From NCBI GenBank assembly GCA_012514175.1, contig JAAZAU010000006.1:1-40862 (forward strand): DNA of 40,862 nt, read 5' to 3'. The DNA comes from Parcubacteria group bacterium. GTDB lineage: Bacteria; Patescibacteriota; Minisyncoccia; Phycocordibacterales; WO2-35-19. Made by a program: the position numbers and the translations under genes. The notes under the pieces were generated by a model. It was given only the letters and a program-made list of their open reading frames with translations. It was not told the DNA's origin and did no database searches. Shown here piece after piece: positions 1 through 8,169 of this stretch. The number at the start of each line of letters is the position of its first letter. Within the stretch, counting starts at the first letter, position 1.

Positions 1-11
1 CAAAAATTGTT

Positions 12-311
12 TTATTGAATATAGCCCATATCCTTTTCATATTGCCTGTACTTTTCTGTCTTTCTTTTGTAGATGTAGACAACACCATCTCTACGCTCCA
101 ATTCATTTTGACCCTGAACTAAAACAGGTTCCCAAAAACCATCAGCTTTTATTTTTTCTACCCGATCGCAAGCATCATTCCATTGCTCAGTAAATCTTGA
201 ATGAAAAGACCAAACATATTCCCAGCCTTCTTTTTCTAATTCCGCAATCGGTCTTTCTATAGATTCACAGGGCATAGATTTTAATGTCTCTTGTTTTGGT
301 TCTTTTTCCAT
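12..311 (-). CDS. hypothetical protein (99 aa)
   Basis: ORF track; acidic/basic soluble-looking protein; no family recognised. Confidence 0.6.
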   Translation of the reverse strand: MEKEPKQETLKSMPCESIERPIAELEKEGWEYVWSFHSRFTEQWNDACDRVEKIKADGFWEPVLVQGQNELERRDGVVYIYKRKTEKYRQYEKDMGYIQ

Positions 312-480
312 AGTAGTTATGTTTGTTTATTAAATTTCCCCCATTGTATCAAAAAAATTAAAAAGAAAAAATGGGTGATGGTTATAAATTAAAAAATAAC
401 ACCGTTTCGTAAGAGGCTACTTTATGCGTTCTTGACAAGGCAATTTTCTTTTTTGAAAATATGCAACATTAATTTTGCTA

Positions 481-509
481 TTGACAAAAAATTGTAAATT
501 TGCTATACT
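481..509 (+). promoter_or_regulatory. sigma70-type promoter of the structured RNA: TTGACA (481-486), 17-nt spacer, TATACT (504-509)
   Basis: read directly; perfect -35, near-perfect -10, optimal spacing. Confidence 0.85.
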
Positions 510-515
510 ATAAGG

Positions 516-710
516 TAGGAGAAGGGTGGTTCGTTGGTCTGTGGACGTTGTGGTCTCGCTCAAACGTAAGCTCCAACAGCGAGACCGCCCATAGAGCAAC
601 GAAGACAGCTCAGTTGAATCTCCTTTTTAGGAGTCCTCGGGTTAGTCCGAGGTAAGACAGAGAGGAAGCATCCTTCTCCCCCACTAACCTAATCGGTAGT
701 GGGGTTTTTT
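516..710 (+). ncRNA. stand-alone structured RNA of unassigned class
   Basis: Strong promoter upstream, intrinsic terminator at the end. Closing helix 518-528/669-679 (GGAGAAGGGUG/CAUCCUUCUCC); long hairpin 530-536/597-603 (UUCGUUG/CAACGAA), 539-544/589-594 (CUGUGG/CCAUAG), 552-560/578-586 (GGUCUCGCU/AGCGAGACC); hairpins 620-623/630-633 and 635-640/647-652. Confidence 0.8.
679..710 (+). terminator. intrinsic terminator CCCCACTA...TAGTGGGG-TTTTTT
   Basis: 8-bp perfect stem 679-686/697-704 followed by T6. Confidence 0.9.
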
Positions 711-750
711 ATTGGTTTTAAAACATCAATCAAAAAGTTATAATTAAAGT

Positions 751-1488
751 ATGAATAAAAAAATTATTTGGAGCGTGGTGGTTGCGGCAATAATCATCTT
801 TGGGTTTTTTGTTTTTAAAGATAAAATAACAATGTTTGAAAGTGAAAAAACAAATCCAGAAAAAATTTTAAATAGTAGTTTTCCCAACGAACATATTGAA
901 AAAAGTATTGTTAATTATTTTCTTGACCAAAAACAATTTAGTTGGAAAACTGAAGTTGGGAGCCATCGTTTTTGCACGATAGAAAATCTAGATCCAGAAA
1001 ATGAATTATTTCCTTTTTATATTTGGATTTATTGCGGTGAATACGCAATGGAAAATGGGGAACTGAAACTACTCAGTGGCTCTTCTGGTCCAGTAAAAAT
1101 AAATTACCCAAACGAATTATCTTTTTATTATTATATGAATAAGTTTTCTCACGAAAAACCAGGTGATGGTTCTCGTTATTCTGAAGACGTAAAAAGAATA
1201 TTCCCCAAACATTTACAACAGAAAATATTAACTTTTGACGCCAATGCAATAGCGCAGAAGAATAAACAATTTAGTCTTGCCGAGATAACTATTTGGGAAT
1301 CAATTAAAGACGCGATCAGAAACTGTGAAGTGAAAAAAGTTTTTCAAAGTCACGATAGAACAGTTCAAGTCAAATTAAAAAACGGTAAAGAGATAGTCGG
1401 AACAGAACCTCAAATTGATGATGTTATGACTCTAATATCGTCCGCAAAAACATATTGTAATAACGATATTATGATTGCAATTGAATAA
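751..1488 (+). CDS. hypothetical protein with N-terminal membrane anchor
   Basis: ORF; N-terminal hydrophobic helix (IIWSVVVAAIIIFGFFVF); own TATAAT (739-744) 6 nt before ATG. Confidence 0.8.
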   Translation: MNKKIIWSVVVAAIIIFGFFVFKDKITMFESEKTNPEKILNSSFPNEHIEKSIVNYFLDQKQFSWKTEVGSHRFCTIENLDPENELFPFYIWIYCGEYAMENGELKLLSGSSGPVKINYPNELSFYYYMNKFSHEKPGDGSRYSEDVKRIFPKHLQQKILTFDANAIAQKNKQFSLAEITIWESIKDAIRNCEVKKVFQSHDRTVQVKLKNGKEIVGTEPQIDDVMTLISSAKTYCNNDIMIAIE

Positions 1489-1505
1489 CAATTTATAAAA
1501 ATAAA

Positions 1506-2342
1506 ATGCATTTATTTAAAAAAACTAAAAGAAAAATTCTTGCGATCCTTGTAATTGTCCTAATAATTTTTATAACTTGGTGGTGTTTTGACAAACCTCC
1601 GACAGAGGGAGATTGGCAAGAACAGTTGGCAATACCTTCAATAGCCGAATTCAACGATAATTTGGTAACTATAAAAAACGTGCGCAATTTTCGCTATTAC
1701 CCCACTGAATCGGATATGCATGCAGATTATTACGATCGCACTTATGATTTAGACCAAATCAAACAAGTTTGGTACGTAAGCGAACCTTTTAATGAAAACA
1801 GGGTGGCTGGTCACACTTTCGTATCTTTTGAATTTAATAACGGAGATTTTTTGGCGATCAGCGTAGAAGCGCGCAAAACTAAAGATCAGAGTTATAGCAC
1901 CTGGAAAGGTCTACTTCATACTTACCCACTCATTTATGTAGCGGCAGATGAGCGCGACGTCGTGCTTGTTAGAGCTAATTTACGCAAAGACAAAGTTTAT
2001 GTTTATCCAGTAAAATTGGAAAAACCAGAAAATGCAAAAATACTTTTGACCGATATGTTAGAAAAAATGAATAAACTTATAGAAGATCCCGAATGGTATA
2101 ACACCTTGTTTGCAAATTGCACTTCTGTGATTGCTAAACACGTAAACAATATTACACCTGGGCGCATATCTAAATTTTCTTGGCAATTGTGGTTGACTGC
2201 TTCAGCAGACGAATTAGCAATGAAGCATGGTCTTTTAGACACTGAGCTCTCAATTGAAGAAGCTAGAAAAAAATTTAATATAAACGAAGCATCAGAACGA
2301 GTTGGAGATGTCCCAAGTTATTCAACTGAAATAAGAAAATAA
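1506..2342 (+). CDS. DUF4105 (Lnb N-terminal periplasmic-like) domain protein with N-terminal membrane anchor
   Basis: motifs HTFVSFEFNNGDFLAISVEARK, YPLIYVAADERDVVLVRANLR, YNTLFANCTSVIAKHVN. Confidence 0.8.
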   Translation: MHLFKKTKRKILAILVIVLIIFITWWCFDKPPTEGDWQEQLAIPSIAEFNDNLVTIKNVRNFRYYPTESDMHADYYDRTYDLDQIKQVWYVSEPFNENRVAGHTFVSFEFNNGDFLAISVEARKTKDQSYSTWKGLLHTYPLIYVAADERDVVLVRANLRKDKVYVYPVKLEKPENAKILLTDMLEKMNKLIEDPEWYNTLFANCTSVIAKHVNNITPGRISKFSWQLWLTASADELAMKHGLLDTELSIEEARKKFNINEASERVGDVPSYSTEIRK

Positions 2343-2355
2343 TTTTAAATAAAAC

Positions 2356-2390
2356 TTGACTTTAAATAGTTATGGGTATATACTCATAAC
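2356..2390 (+). promoter_or_regulatory. promoter TTGACT-N17-TATACT with near-perfect 22-bp palindrome GTTATGGGTATATACTCATAAC (2369-2390) over the -10
   Basis: read directly; 20 of 22 positions symmetric; -10 at 2379-2384. Confidence 0.75.
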
Positions 2391-2446
2391 AACTATAGCA
2401 ATCAGGTTGAATTGCTATTTATTACCAAAATAATTTAACAAAATAT

Positions 2447-2686
2447 ATGCCTAAATTAGACAAAACAGGCCCAATGGGTCAAGGACCTATGACCGGCCGA
2501 GGAATGGGACCTTGTGGAGGTGGCCTTGGTAGAGGTAGAGGTTTTAGAGCCAGAAGCTTTGGTTGCCGAAGATTTATCTCCCCTAAAAACGAGCTAGCCT
2601 CGTTAGAAGAAGAGGAAAAAATGCTAGAAGAAGAATTAGCATTTATTCGTGAGGAGAAAAAGGTTCTACAAGACCAAATTAAGTAA
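2447..2686 (+). CDS. DUF5320-family protein
   Basis: MPxxDxTGPMGQGPMTGRGMGPC signature plus C-terminal coiled coil. Confidence 0.85.
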   Translation: MPKLDKTGPMGQGPMTGRGMGPCGGGLGRGRGFRARSFGCRRFISPKNELASLEEEEKMLEEELAFIREEKKVLQDQIK

Positions 2687-2693
2687 AAAAGTC

Positions 2694-2718
2694 CAAGCTC
2701 TCTGTAATAGAGAGCTTG
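2694..2718 (+). terminator. hairpin CAAGCTCTC-TGTAATA-GAGAGCTTG (attenuator or processing hairpin)
   Basis: perfect 9-bp stem in the intergenic region; no strong U tract. Confidence 0.5.
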
Positions 2719-2804
2719 TGATCTTATTCCACTTTATTAAGAGACTAAAAATAAAAATTAGTTTAAAATTGTTAATGGTGATTATTAACAATAATTCAAA
2801 TCAT

Positions 2805-3542
2805 ATGAGATTAGAAAACAAAGTAGCTATTATTACCGGTTCAGCTGTCGGTATCGGCAAGGCAATCGCTAAAAAATTTATAACTGAAGGTGCTAAAGTA
2901 GTCTTTTCTGACATAAACGGTGATGAATCTTTAGTTACAGATTTTGGAGACAAAGCCCTTTTTGTTAAGTGCGATGTGTCTAAGTCAGAAGAAGTGGAAA
3001 ACTTGGTAAATAAAACTGTGGAGCATTTTGGTAAATTAGACATTTTAGTAAACAACGCAGGTATTGGCGGTTTAGGTGGGATTTTGGAAGTAACTGACGA
3101 AAGTTGGAACAAGACTTTAAACATAAATCTTTCGGGCACAATGTTTGGTATGCGCGCTGCCGCTAAAGTTATGAAAGAAAAAGGTATAAAAGGTTCAATT
3201 ATCAATTTGAGTTCCATTTTGGGGAAAGTAGGTTTTAGTGGCTCTATCGCCTATTGCGCCACCAAAGGTGGTGTTGTGCAACTCACTCACGCTGGCGCGC
3301 TAGATTTAGCGCCACACCAAATTAGAGTCAATGCTATTGCACCTGGTTTTATTGAAACAGAAATGACTAAAGATGTTTTAGCGCAAAAAGAGTTTAATGA
3401 TTTAATAATTTCAAGCACACCTTTTGGATACGTTGGCAAAACTGAAGATATCGCTAACGCAGCTCTTTATTTAGCTTCTGACGAATCAAGTTATGTAACT
3501 GGTAGTGTAATTTATGTAGATGGTGGCTGGACCGCAAAATAA
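2805..3542 (+). CDS. SDR-family NAD(P)-dependent oxidoreductase (FabG-like)
   Basis: MRLENKVAIITGSAVGIGKAIAKKF, LVNNAG, YCATKGG. Start moved to ATG 2805 because the upstream ORF extension crosses the 2694-2718 hairpin. Confidence 0.92.
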   Translation: MRLENKVAIITGSAVGIGKAIAKKFITEGAKVVFSDINGDESLVTDFGDKALFVKCDVSKSEEVENLVNKTVEHFGKLDILVNNAGIGGLGGILEVTDESWNKTLNINLSGTMFGMRAAAKVMKEKGIKGSIINLSSILGKVGFSGSIAYCATKGGVVQLTHAGALDLAPHQIRVNAIAPGFIETEMTKDVLAQKEFNDLIISSTPFGYVGKTEDIANAALYLASDESSYVTGSVIYVDGGWTAK

Positions 3543-3545
3543 AAT

Positions 3546-3824
3546 ATGCCAAGACCAAGACTTTACAGAAAAATAGATTTTAATCCAAACGTAACATACT
3601 TTAAGCCTCGTGGTGTCTCAATGAAAGATTTGGAAGTTGTAGAATTAACAACAGAAGAAATGGAGGCTTACCGACTCCGACACATAAATAACCTTGACCA
3701 AAAAGAAGGAGCCAGCGCGATGCACACTTCTCAAAGCACCTATCAGAGAATACTTTATTCCGCCTACGAAAAAATTGCTGATGCTTTAGTAAACGGGAAA
3801 GCCATTAAAATTATTAAGGTCTAA
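3546..3824 (+). CDS. DUF134/UPF0251-family DNA-binding protein
   Basis: MPRPRLYRKI..., EMEAYRLRHINNLDQKEGASAMHTSQSTYQRIL. Confidence 0.88.
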   Translation: MPRPRLYRKIDFNPNVTYFKPRGVSMKDLEVVELTTEEMEAYRLRHINNLDQKEGASAMHTSQSTYQRILYSAYEKIADALVNGKAIKIIKV

Positions 3825-3851
3825 TCAATAATTATTATTAAGTAAAATATT

Positions 3852-4121
3852 ATGAAAGTATTAAAATTTGGTGCGGTTTGGTGTCCGGGCTGTTTGGTGA
3901 TGAAGCCTAGATGGAAAGAAATAGAAACAGAAAATCCTTGGTTAAAAAACGAATATTATGACTTTGATCTTGACAAGGAAATGGTTGGAAAGTATAAAAT
4001 TGATAAAAATCTACCAACATTTGTGTTTCTAGACAAAGAAGGCAATGAATTTATGCGTTTAAACGGAGAAGTAGAAAAGAAAAAACTTATAGAAATAATC
4101 AATCAAAATAAAGAAAAATAA
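3852..4121 (+). CDS. thioredoxin-family protein (CPGC active site)
   Basis: FGAVWCPGCLVMKPRW; thioredoxin-like LPTFVFLDKEG. Confidence 0.88.
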   Translation: MKVLKFGAVWCPGCLVMKPRWKEIETENPWLKNEYYDFDLDKEMVGKYKIDKNLPTFVFLDKEGNEFMRLNGEVEKKKLIEIINQNKEK

Positions 4122-4124
4122 AAA

Positions 4125-5408
4125 ATGTTTAAAAAAATCACCACCACTTTAATTTTTTCTTTTATTCTCCTTGTGCCTTCAGTCAAAGCAGAAGGTTCGG
4201 TAAATGCTCACCTATTTTACGGTGAGAGCTGTCCGCATTGCGCAAAAGAAAGTCAATTTTTATTTAATGTTTTAAAAAATAAATATCCAGAATTAGAAAT
4301 CCACGAATATGAAGTTTACTATAACGAAGACAATTCCAAATTTTTAAAAAAAGTTGGAGAAGTTTTAAACACCAAAATTAATGGTGTGCCTTTCTTGGTT
4401 ATTGGAGATAAATATTTTATCGGATATGCTGATGGTCTGACATCAATACAAATTGAAGATAAAGTTAAAGAATGTCTTGAAAAAGATTGTGTAGATATTG
4501 TAGGAAATCTTTTAAAAACTGAAACAGAAACAAAAAATCCTATAAAAGAGCCTTCGCCAACAGAGGCAAATTTAGTGACCAAGGAAGATAATCCTCTAAC
4601 AACTCCCCCAACAGGTTTGGAAAAAGAACCAATTGAAAACAATGTCCCAACCGAAAATTCAGAAACTAAAATAAACTCAATTTTCGGAGAAATTAATATC
4701 AGCAAATTCTCTTTACCGGTTTTAACTATCGTTATGGGTATTTTGGATGGTTTTAATCCTTGTGCAATGTGGGTTCTGTTGTTTTTGATAAGTCTGCTTT
4801 TGGGAATGGAGAACAGAAAGAGAATGTGGACTTTAGGTATAGTTTTTATTGTGACTTCGGCTTCTGTTTATTTTCTTTTTATGTCTGCCTGGCTTAATTT
4901 AATTTTATTCTTGGGTTTTGTTATCTGGGTTAGAATATTGATTGGAATTTTAGCTTTGTTTGGCGGTAGCTATAATATAAAAAAGTTTTTCTTAAACAAA
5001 GACAGTGGTTGCGAAATCGTTGGTGAGGAAAAACGTCAAAAAGTATTCCAAAGATTAAAAACTGTTGTCAATCAAAATAGTTTAGGGTTGGCAATCAATG
5101 GCATTATTGTTTTGGCTTTTATGGTTAACTTGGTTGAGCTCGTTTGTTCGGCTGGTTTGCCCGCTATTTACACTCAAGTCTTGGCTTTAAGTAATTTAGC
5201 TAAATGGCAATATTATCTTTATATTCTGCTTTATATTTTCTTCTTTATGTTAGATGATCTATTTATCTTTTTCGTGGCTATGGTCACTTTGCAAATGATT
5301 GGAATCACCACAAAATACAAACAGTGGTCACAATTAATAGGCGGAATTCTAATGTTAATTGTTGGTGTATTGCTTATATTTAAACCAGAGTGGTTAATGT
5401 TTGGTTAG
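4125..5408 (+). CDS. thioredoxin/glutaredoxin-like domain (CPHC) fused to CcdA-like multi-TM domain
   Basis: signal sequence, YGESCPHCAKES, P/T/E-rich linker, TM region with GFNPCAMW and ELVCSAGLPAIY cysteines. Confidence 0.82.
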   Translation: MFKKITTTLIFSFILLVPSVKAEGSVNAHLFYGESCPHCAKESQFLFNVLKNKYPELEIHEYEVYYNEDNSKFLKKVGEVLNTKINGVPFLVIGDKYFIGYADGLTSIQIEDKVKECLEKDCVDIVGNLLKTETETKNPIKEPSPTEANLVTKEDNPLTTPPTGLEKEPIENNVPTENSETKINSIFGEINISKFSLPVLTIVMGILDGFNPCAMWVLLFLISLLLGMENRKRMWTLGIVFIVTSASVYFLFMSAWLNLILFLGFVIWVRILIGILALFGGSYNIKKFFLNKDSGCEIVGEEKRQKVFQRLKTVVNQNSLGLAINGIIVLAFMVNLVELVCSAGLPAIYTQVLALSNLAKWQYYLYILLYIFFFMLDDLFIFFVAMVTLQMIGITTKYKQWSQLIGGILMLIVGVLLIFKPEWLMFG

Positions 5409-5863
5409 CGAATATTCCGATTTTGAAAAGTGCCTTTCATAACTCCTCGCATCAAACCCTTACGAACAAGTAAATCATTGAAACCCAACACATCAACGAG
5501 CCAACCAGAAACTATAACAGTCAAAATTGTTAGAACGATTGCTTTTTTGAAATCTATCTTGTAAGAAAAATCATATTTTCTAATTAATAATATCCCCAAC
5601 ACTAAACCTAAGACAGCAAGCACAAGCACCCACCAAGGAAAAACAGAAATTAAACGACTAAACTTGTGACTAAAAATTCCATTGGATCTTGAAAGAAATC
5701 TAATAAGTCCAATAGCAAAAACAGAGGTGGCGATAGACGCCACAAGTCCGACGAAAGTAAGAATTGAGCCAGCTATAAAATAAATTCTCGGACGCATTTT
5801 TAATTTACCTTTGTGGATTTGATCCATCACATTATCACTTATATTTTTTAGTTCTTTTGACAT
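5405..5863 (-). CDS. membrane protein encoded immediately downstream of ECF-type sigma factor (possible regulator)
   Basis: three to four hydrophobic segments; overlaps the sigma gene by 16 nt. Confidence 0.65.
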   Translation of the reverse strand: MSKELKNISDNVMDQIHKGKLKMRPRIYFIAGSILTFVGLVASIATSVFAIGLIRFLSRSNGIFSHKFSRLISVFPWWVLVLAVLGLVLGILLIRKYDFSYKIDFKKAIVLTILTVIVSGWLVDVLGFNDLLVRKGLMRGVMKGTFQNRNIR

Positions 5864-6390
5864 ATATTTTTCATTAATTTTTTAGCCCTATTTATACGAA
5901 CAGCAACAGTGCCCATTGGAATTCTTAAAATATCACTTATTTCTTCATAAGATTTATTATCCAAGTAATAAAGACTTAAAGGTTCGGAATATATAAGTGG
6001 TATAGAATTTAGGCATTTTTCAACACGTGCTGTTATTTCTTTTTGTTCAAAATCTTTTAACACATCTTCTTCACTTTCAAAATCAAAATCATCTAAAATT
6101 GGCACTTCTTGTTGGTGTTTTTTCACCACATTCATAGCTTCATTGTGAACAATACGGTATATCCAGCTTGAAAATTTCTTTTTGGTATCAAAACCATTAA
6201 GGTTCACATAACCTTTTATAAAAGCATCTTGAACAACGTGACTAGCTTTATCTTTATCACGCACCAAATTGGTAGCATAACGCAACAATTTGTCTTTATA
6301 TCTATCAATCACAATAGCATAAATATTTGGGTTTTCTGAACGCACCTTTTCTATAATTTCTTCGTCTGTTAATTTTGAATTATCGCTCAT
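5848..6390 (-). CDS. RNA polymerase sigma factor, sigma-70 family (ECF-like)
   Basis: region 2 (ATNLVRDKDKASHVVQDAFIKGYVNLNGFDTKKKFSSWIYRIVHNEAMN) and region 4 (YEEISDILRIPMGTVAVRINRAKK). Confidence 0.92.
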   Translation of the reverse strand: MSDNSKLTDEEIIEKVRSENPNIYAIVIDRYKDKLLRYATNLVRDKDKASHVVQDAFIKGYVNLNGFDTKKKFSSWIYRIVHNEAMNVVKKHQQEVPILDDFDFESEEDVLKDFEQKEITARVEKCLNSIPLIYSEPLSLYYLDNKSYEEISDILRIPMGTVAVRINRAKKLMKNICQKN

Positions 6391-6421
6391 ATGAATTATA
6401 TTATCCCATCTCTTTTATTTA

Positions 6422-6456
6422 TACACCAAACTCCGATAACACCGAAGTTTGGTGTA
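6422..6456 (-). terminator. perfect 11-bp inverted repeat TACACCAAACT/AGTTTGGTGTA downstream of the 6475-6861 gene
   Basis: read directly; weak U tail. Confidence 0.6.
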
Positions 6457-6474
6457 AATAAAACTTACTCAATA

Positions 6475-6861
6475 TTAACGATTAAAACCTCTTTGAGTGC
6501 CCGATCTTATACCTCCCCCGTTTTTTCCAGAACCGTTTTGTAAACCTAAACCAAGTTCGGTTCTGATCTTTTGAGCTTCAGCAGTTTTGCCCTGCAAAGC
6601 AAGATTGTGCGCCTCTGCAAATTTTGCAAAATTTGTCTCATTTACAACTTGCGTTACTCTACCTTTACCCTGCATAAGGTTTTTCCAAGCAACGTAGTCT
6701 TTGTTTGCAAAAGCTTTTTGCATTGCCTCATGGCGCTCTGGAGAGCAATTTGAACCTTTTACAGTAGGATCTCCCCTGTAAGCTAACGTAGTGTTTGCAG
6801 ATAAAGCCAACACCCCTAAAACAGAAGCCAATATCCCCAATTTTAATGTTTTTTTGTTCAT
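6475..6861 (-). CDS. small secreted protein
   Basis: signal peptide (MNKKTLKLGILASVLGVLALSANTTLAYRG); G/N/R-rich C-terminus. Confidence 0.7.
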   Translation of the reverse strand: MNKKTLKLGILASVLGVLALSANTTLAYRGDPTVKGSNCSPERHEAMQKAFANKDYVAWKNLMQGKGRVTQVVNETNFAKFAEAHNLALQGKTAEAQKIRTELGLGLQNGSGKNGGGIRSGTQRGFNR

Positions 6862-6972
6862 ATTATTTTATTAACTTATAAAGAAAGATAAATTAGATAT
6901 CTTTTTTGGTCTTTCTATCTTTAATACAATACATCAGTTCTTTTTCTTTCATTTTTTTGCTAGAGTAGATTT

Positions 6973-8169
6973 ATGAAAAATATGCGATATTTTGATTATG
7001 CCGCCACTGCCCCAACAGACAAAAGAGTGTTGCAAGCTATGCTTCCTTATTTTGAAAAAAATTTTGGTAATCCAGGAAGTATATATACATTGGGCAGAAA
7101 ATCCGCCCAAGCCATAACCCAAGCTTCAACAACTATTTCTAAAATATTGAATTGTAAACCTGATGAATTTGTTTTTACAGGCTCAGCTACTGAAGCTGAT
7201 AATCTGGCGATACTTGGAGCCGCCCGTATTAATAAAAAAGGTAAAATTATTATATCGCCACTTGAACATAAAGCTGTTTTAAATTCTTGTGAAATTTTGG
7301 AGAAAGAAGGTTTTGAAATTGTTAAATTGCCTGTTTTTAAAAATGGCTTGGTAGATTTAAAAACACTTGAAAAAGAATTAGACGAAAAAACTATTTTAGT
7401 TTCTGTGGTTATGGCTGATAGCGAAACGGGCACCATTCAACCTATTGCCGAGATTTCAAAAATCATAAAAGATTTTAGAGCCTCCAAAAAGATTAAAGAA
7501 AAAACTAACTTCCCTTATTTTCATACAGACGCCTCACAAGCAGCTAAATATTTGAATATAGACGTAGAAAAACTTAAGGTTGATATGATGACTATTTCTG
7601 CACACAAACTTTATGGACCAAAAGGCATCGGCGGACTTTATATTCGTAAAGGAGTTAAAATCTCACCAATTATTTATGGTGGCGGTCAACAACTAGGCTT
7701 ACGGAGCGGCACCGAAAATATCCCAGCTATTGTGGGTTTTGCAAAAGCTTTAGAATTAAACGCAAAAAATAAAAAAACACAGTATCTTAAAATCAAAAAA
7801 CTGCGCGACACACTAGAAAAAGGTATTTTAAAATCTATTCCAAAAGTTATTCTCAATGGCCATCCAACTCAACGTTTACCTAATTTTTTAAACATTTCTA
7901 TCCTAGATATTGAGGGCGAAGCGATGCTTTTGTATTTAGACGAACTCGGTATAATGGTTTCCACAGGTAGCGCTTGCAATTCCCAGAGTTTAGAACCTTC
8001 TTACATTTTGCAAGCACTCGGTTCTACCCACGAATATATTCACGGCAGTCTACGTTTTACTTTAGGTCATCAAAATACTATATTGGATATAAAATATGTT
8101 TTAAAACATCTACCAAACGTTGTTGAAAAATTAAGAAAAATCTCTCCACTTAAGCTAAAAATAAAATGA
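6973..8169 (+). CDS. cysteine desulfurase, NifS/IscS family
   Basis: HTDASQAAKY, SAHKLYGPKGIGGLYIRKG, STGSACNSQSLEPSYILQALG. Confidence 0.95.
   Translation: MKNMRYFDYAATAPTDKRVLQAMLPYFEKNFGNPGSIYTLGRKSAQAITQASTTISKILNCKPDEFVFTGSATEADNLAILGAARINKKGKIIISPLEHKAVLNSCEILEKEGFEIVKLPVFKNGLVDLKTLEKELDEKTILVSVVMADSETGTIQPIAEISKIIKDFRASKKIKEKTNFPYFHTDASQAAKYLNIDVEKLKVDMMTISAHKLYGPKGIGGLYIRKGVKISPIIYGGGQQLGLRSGTENIPAIVGFAKALELNAKNKKTQYLKIKKLRDTLEKGILKSIPKVILNGHPTQRLPNFLNISILDIEGEAMLLYLDELGIMVSTGSACNSQSLEPSYILQALGSTHEYIHGSLRFTLGHQNTILDIKYVLKHLPNVVEKLRKISPLKLKIK

Noticed and set aside
417-599. 60-aa minus ORF
   Set aside because: Antisense to the structured RNA and its promoter; composition does not look protein-like.
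516-710. Interpretation as a cis-riboswitch for the 751 gene
   Set aside because: 751 has its own TATAAT exactly 6 nt before the ATG, so a stand-alone RNA is favoured; not fully excluded because the loop/terminator pairing could allow read-through.
2649-2804. N-terminal extension of the SDR ORF
   Set aside because: Extension overlaps the end of DUF5320 and a 9-bp hairpin; the SDR fold starts at MRLENKVAIITG (2805).
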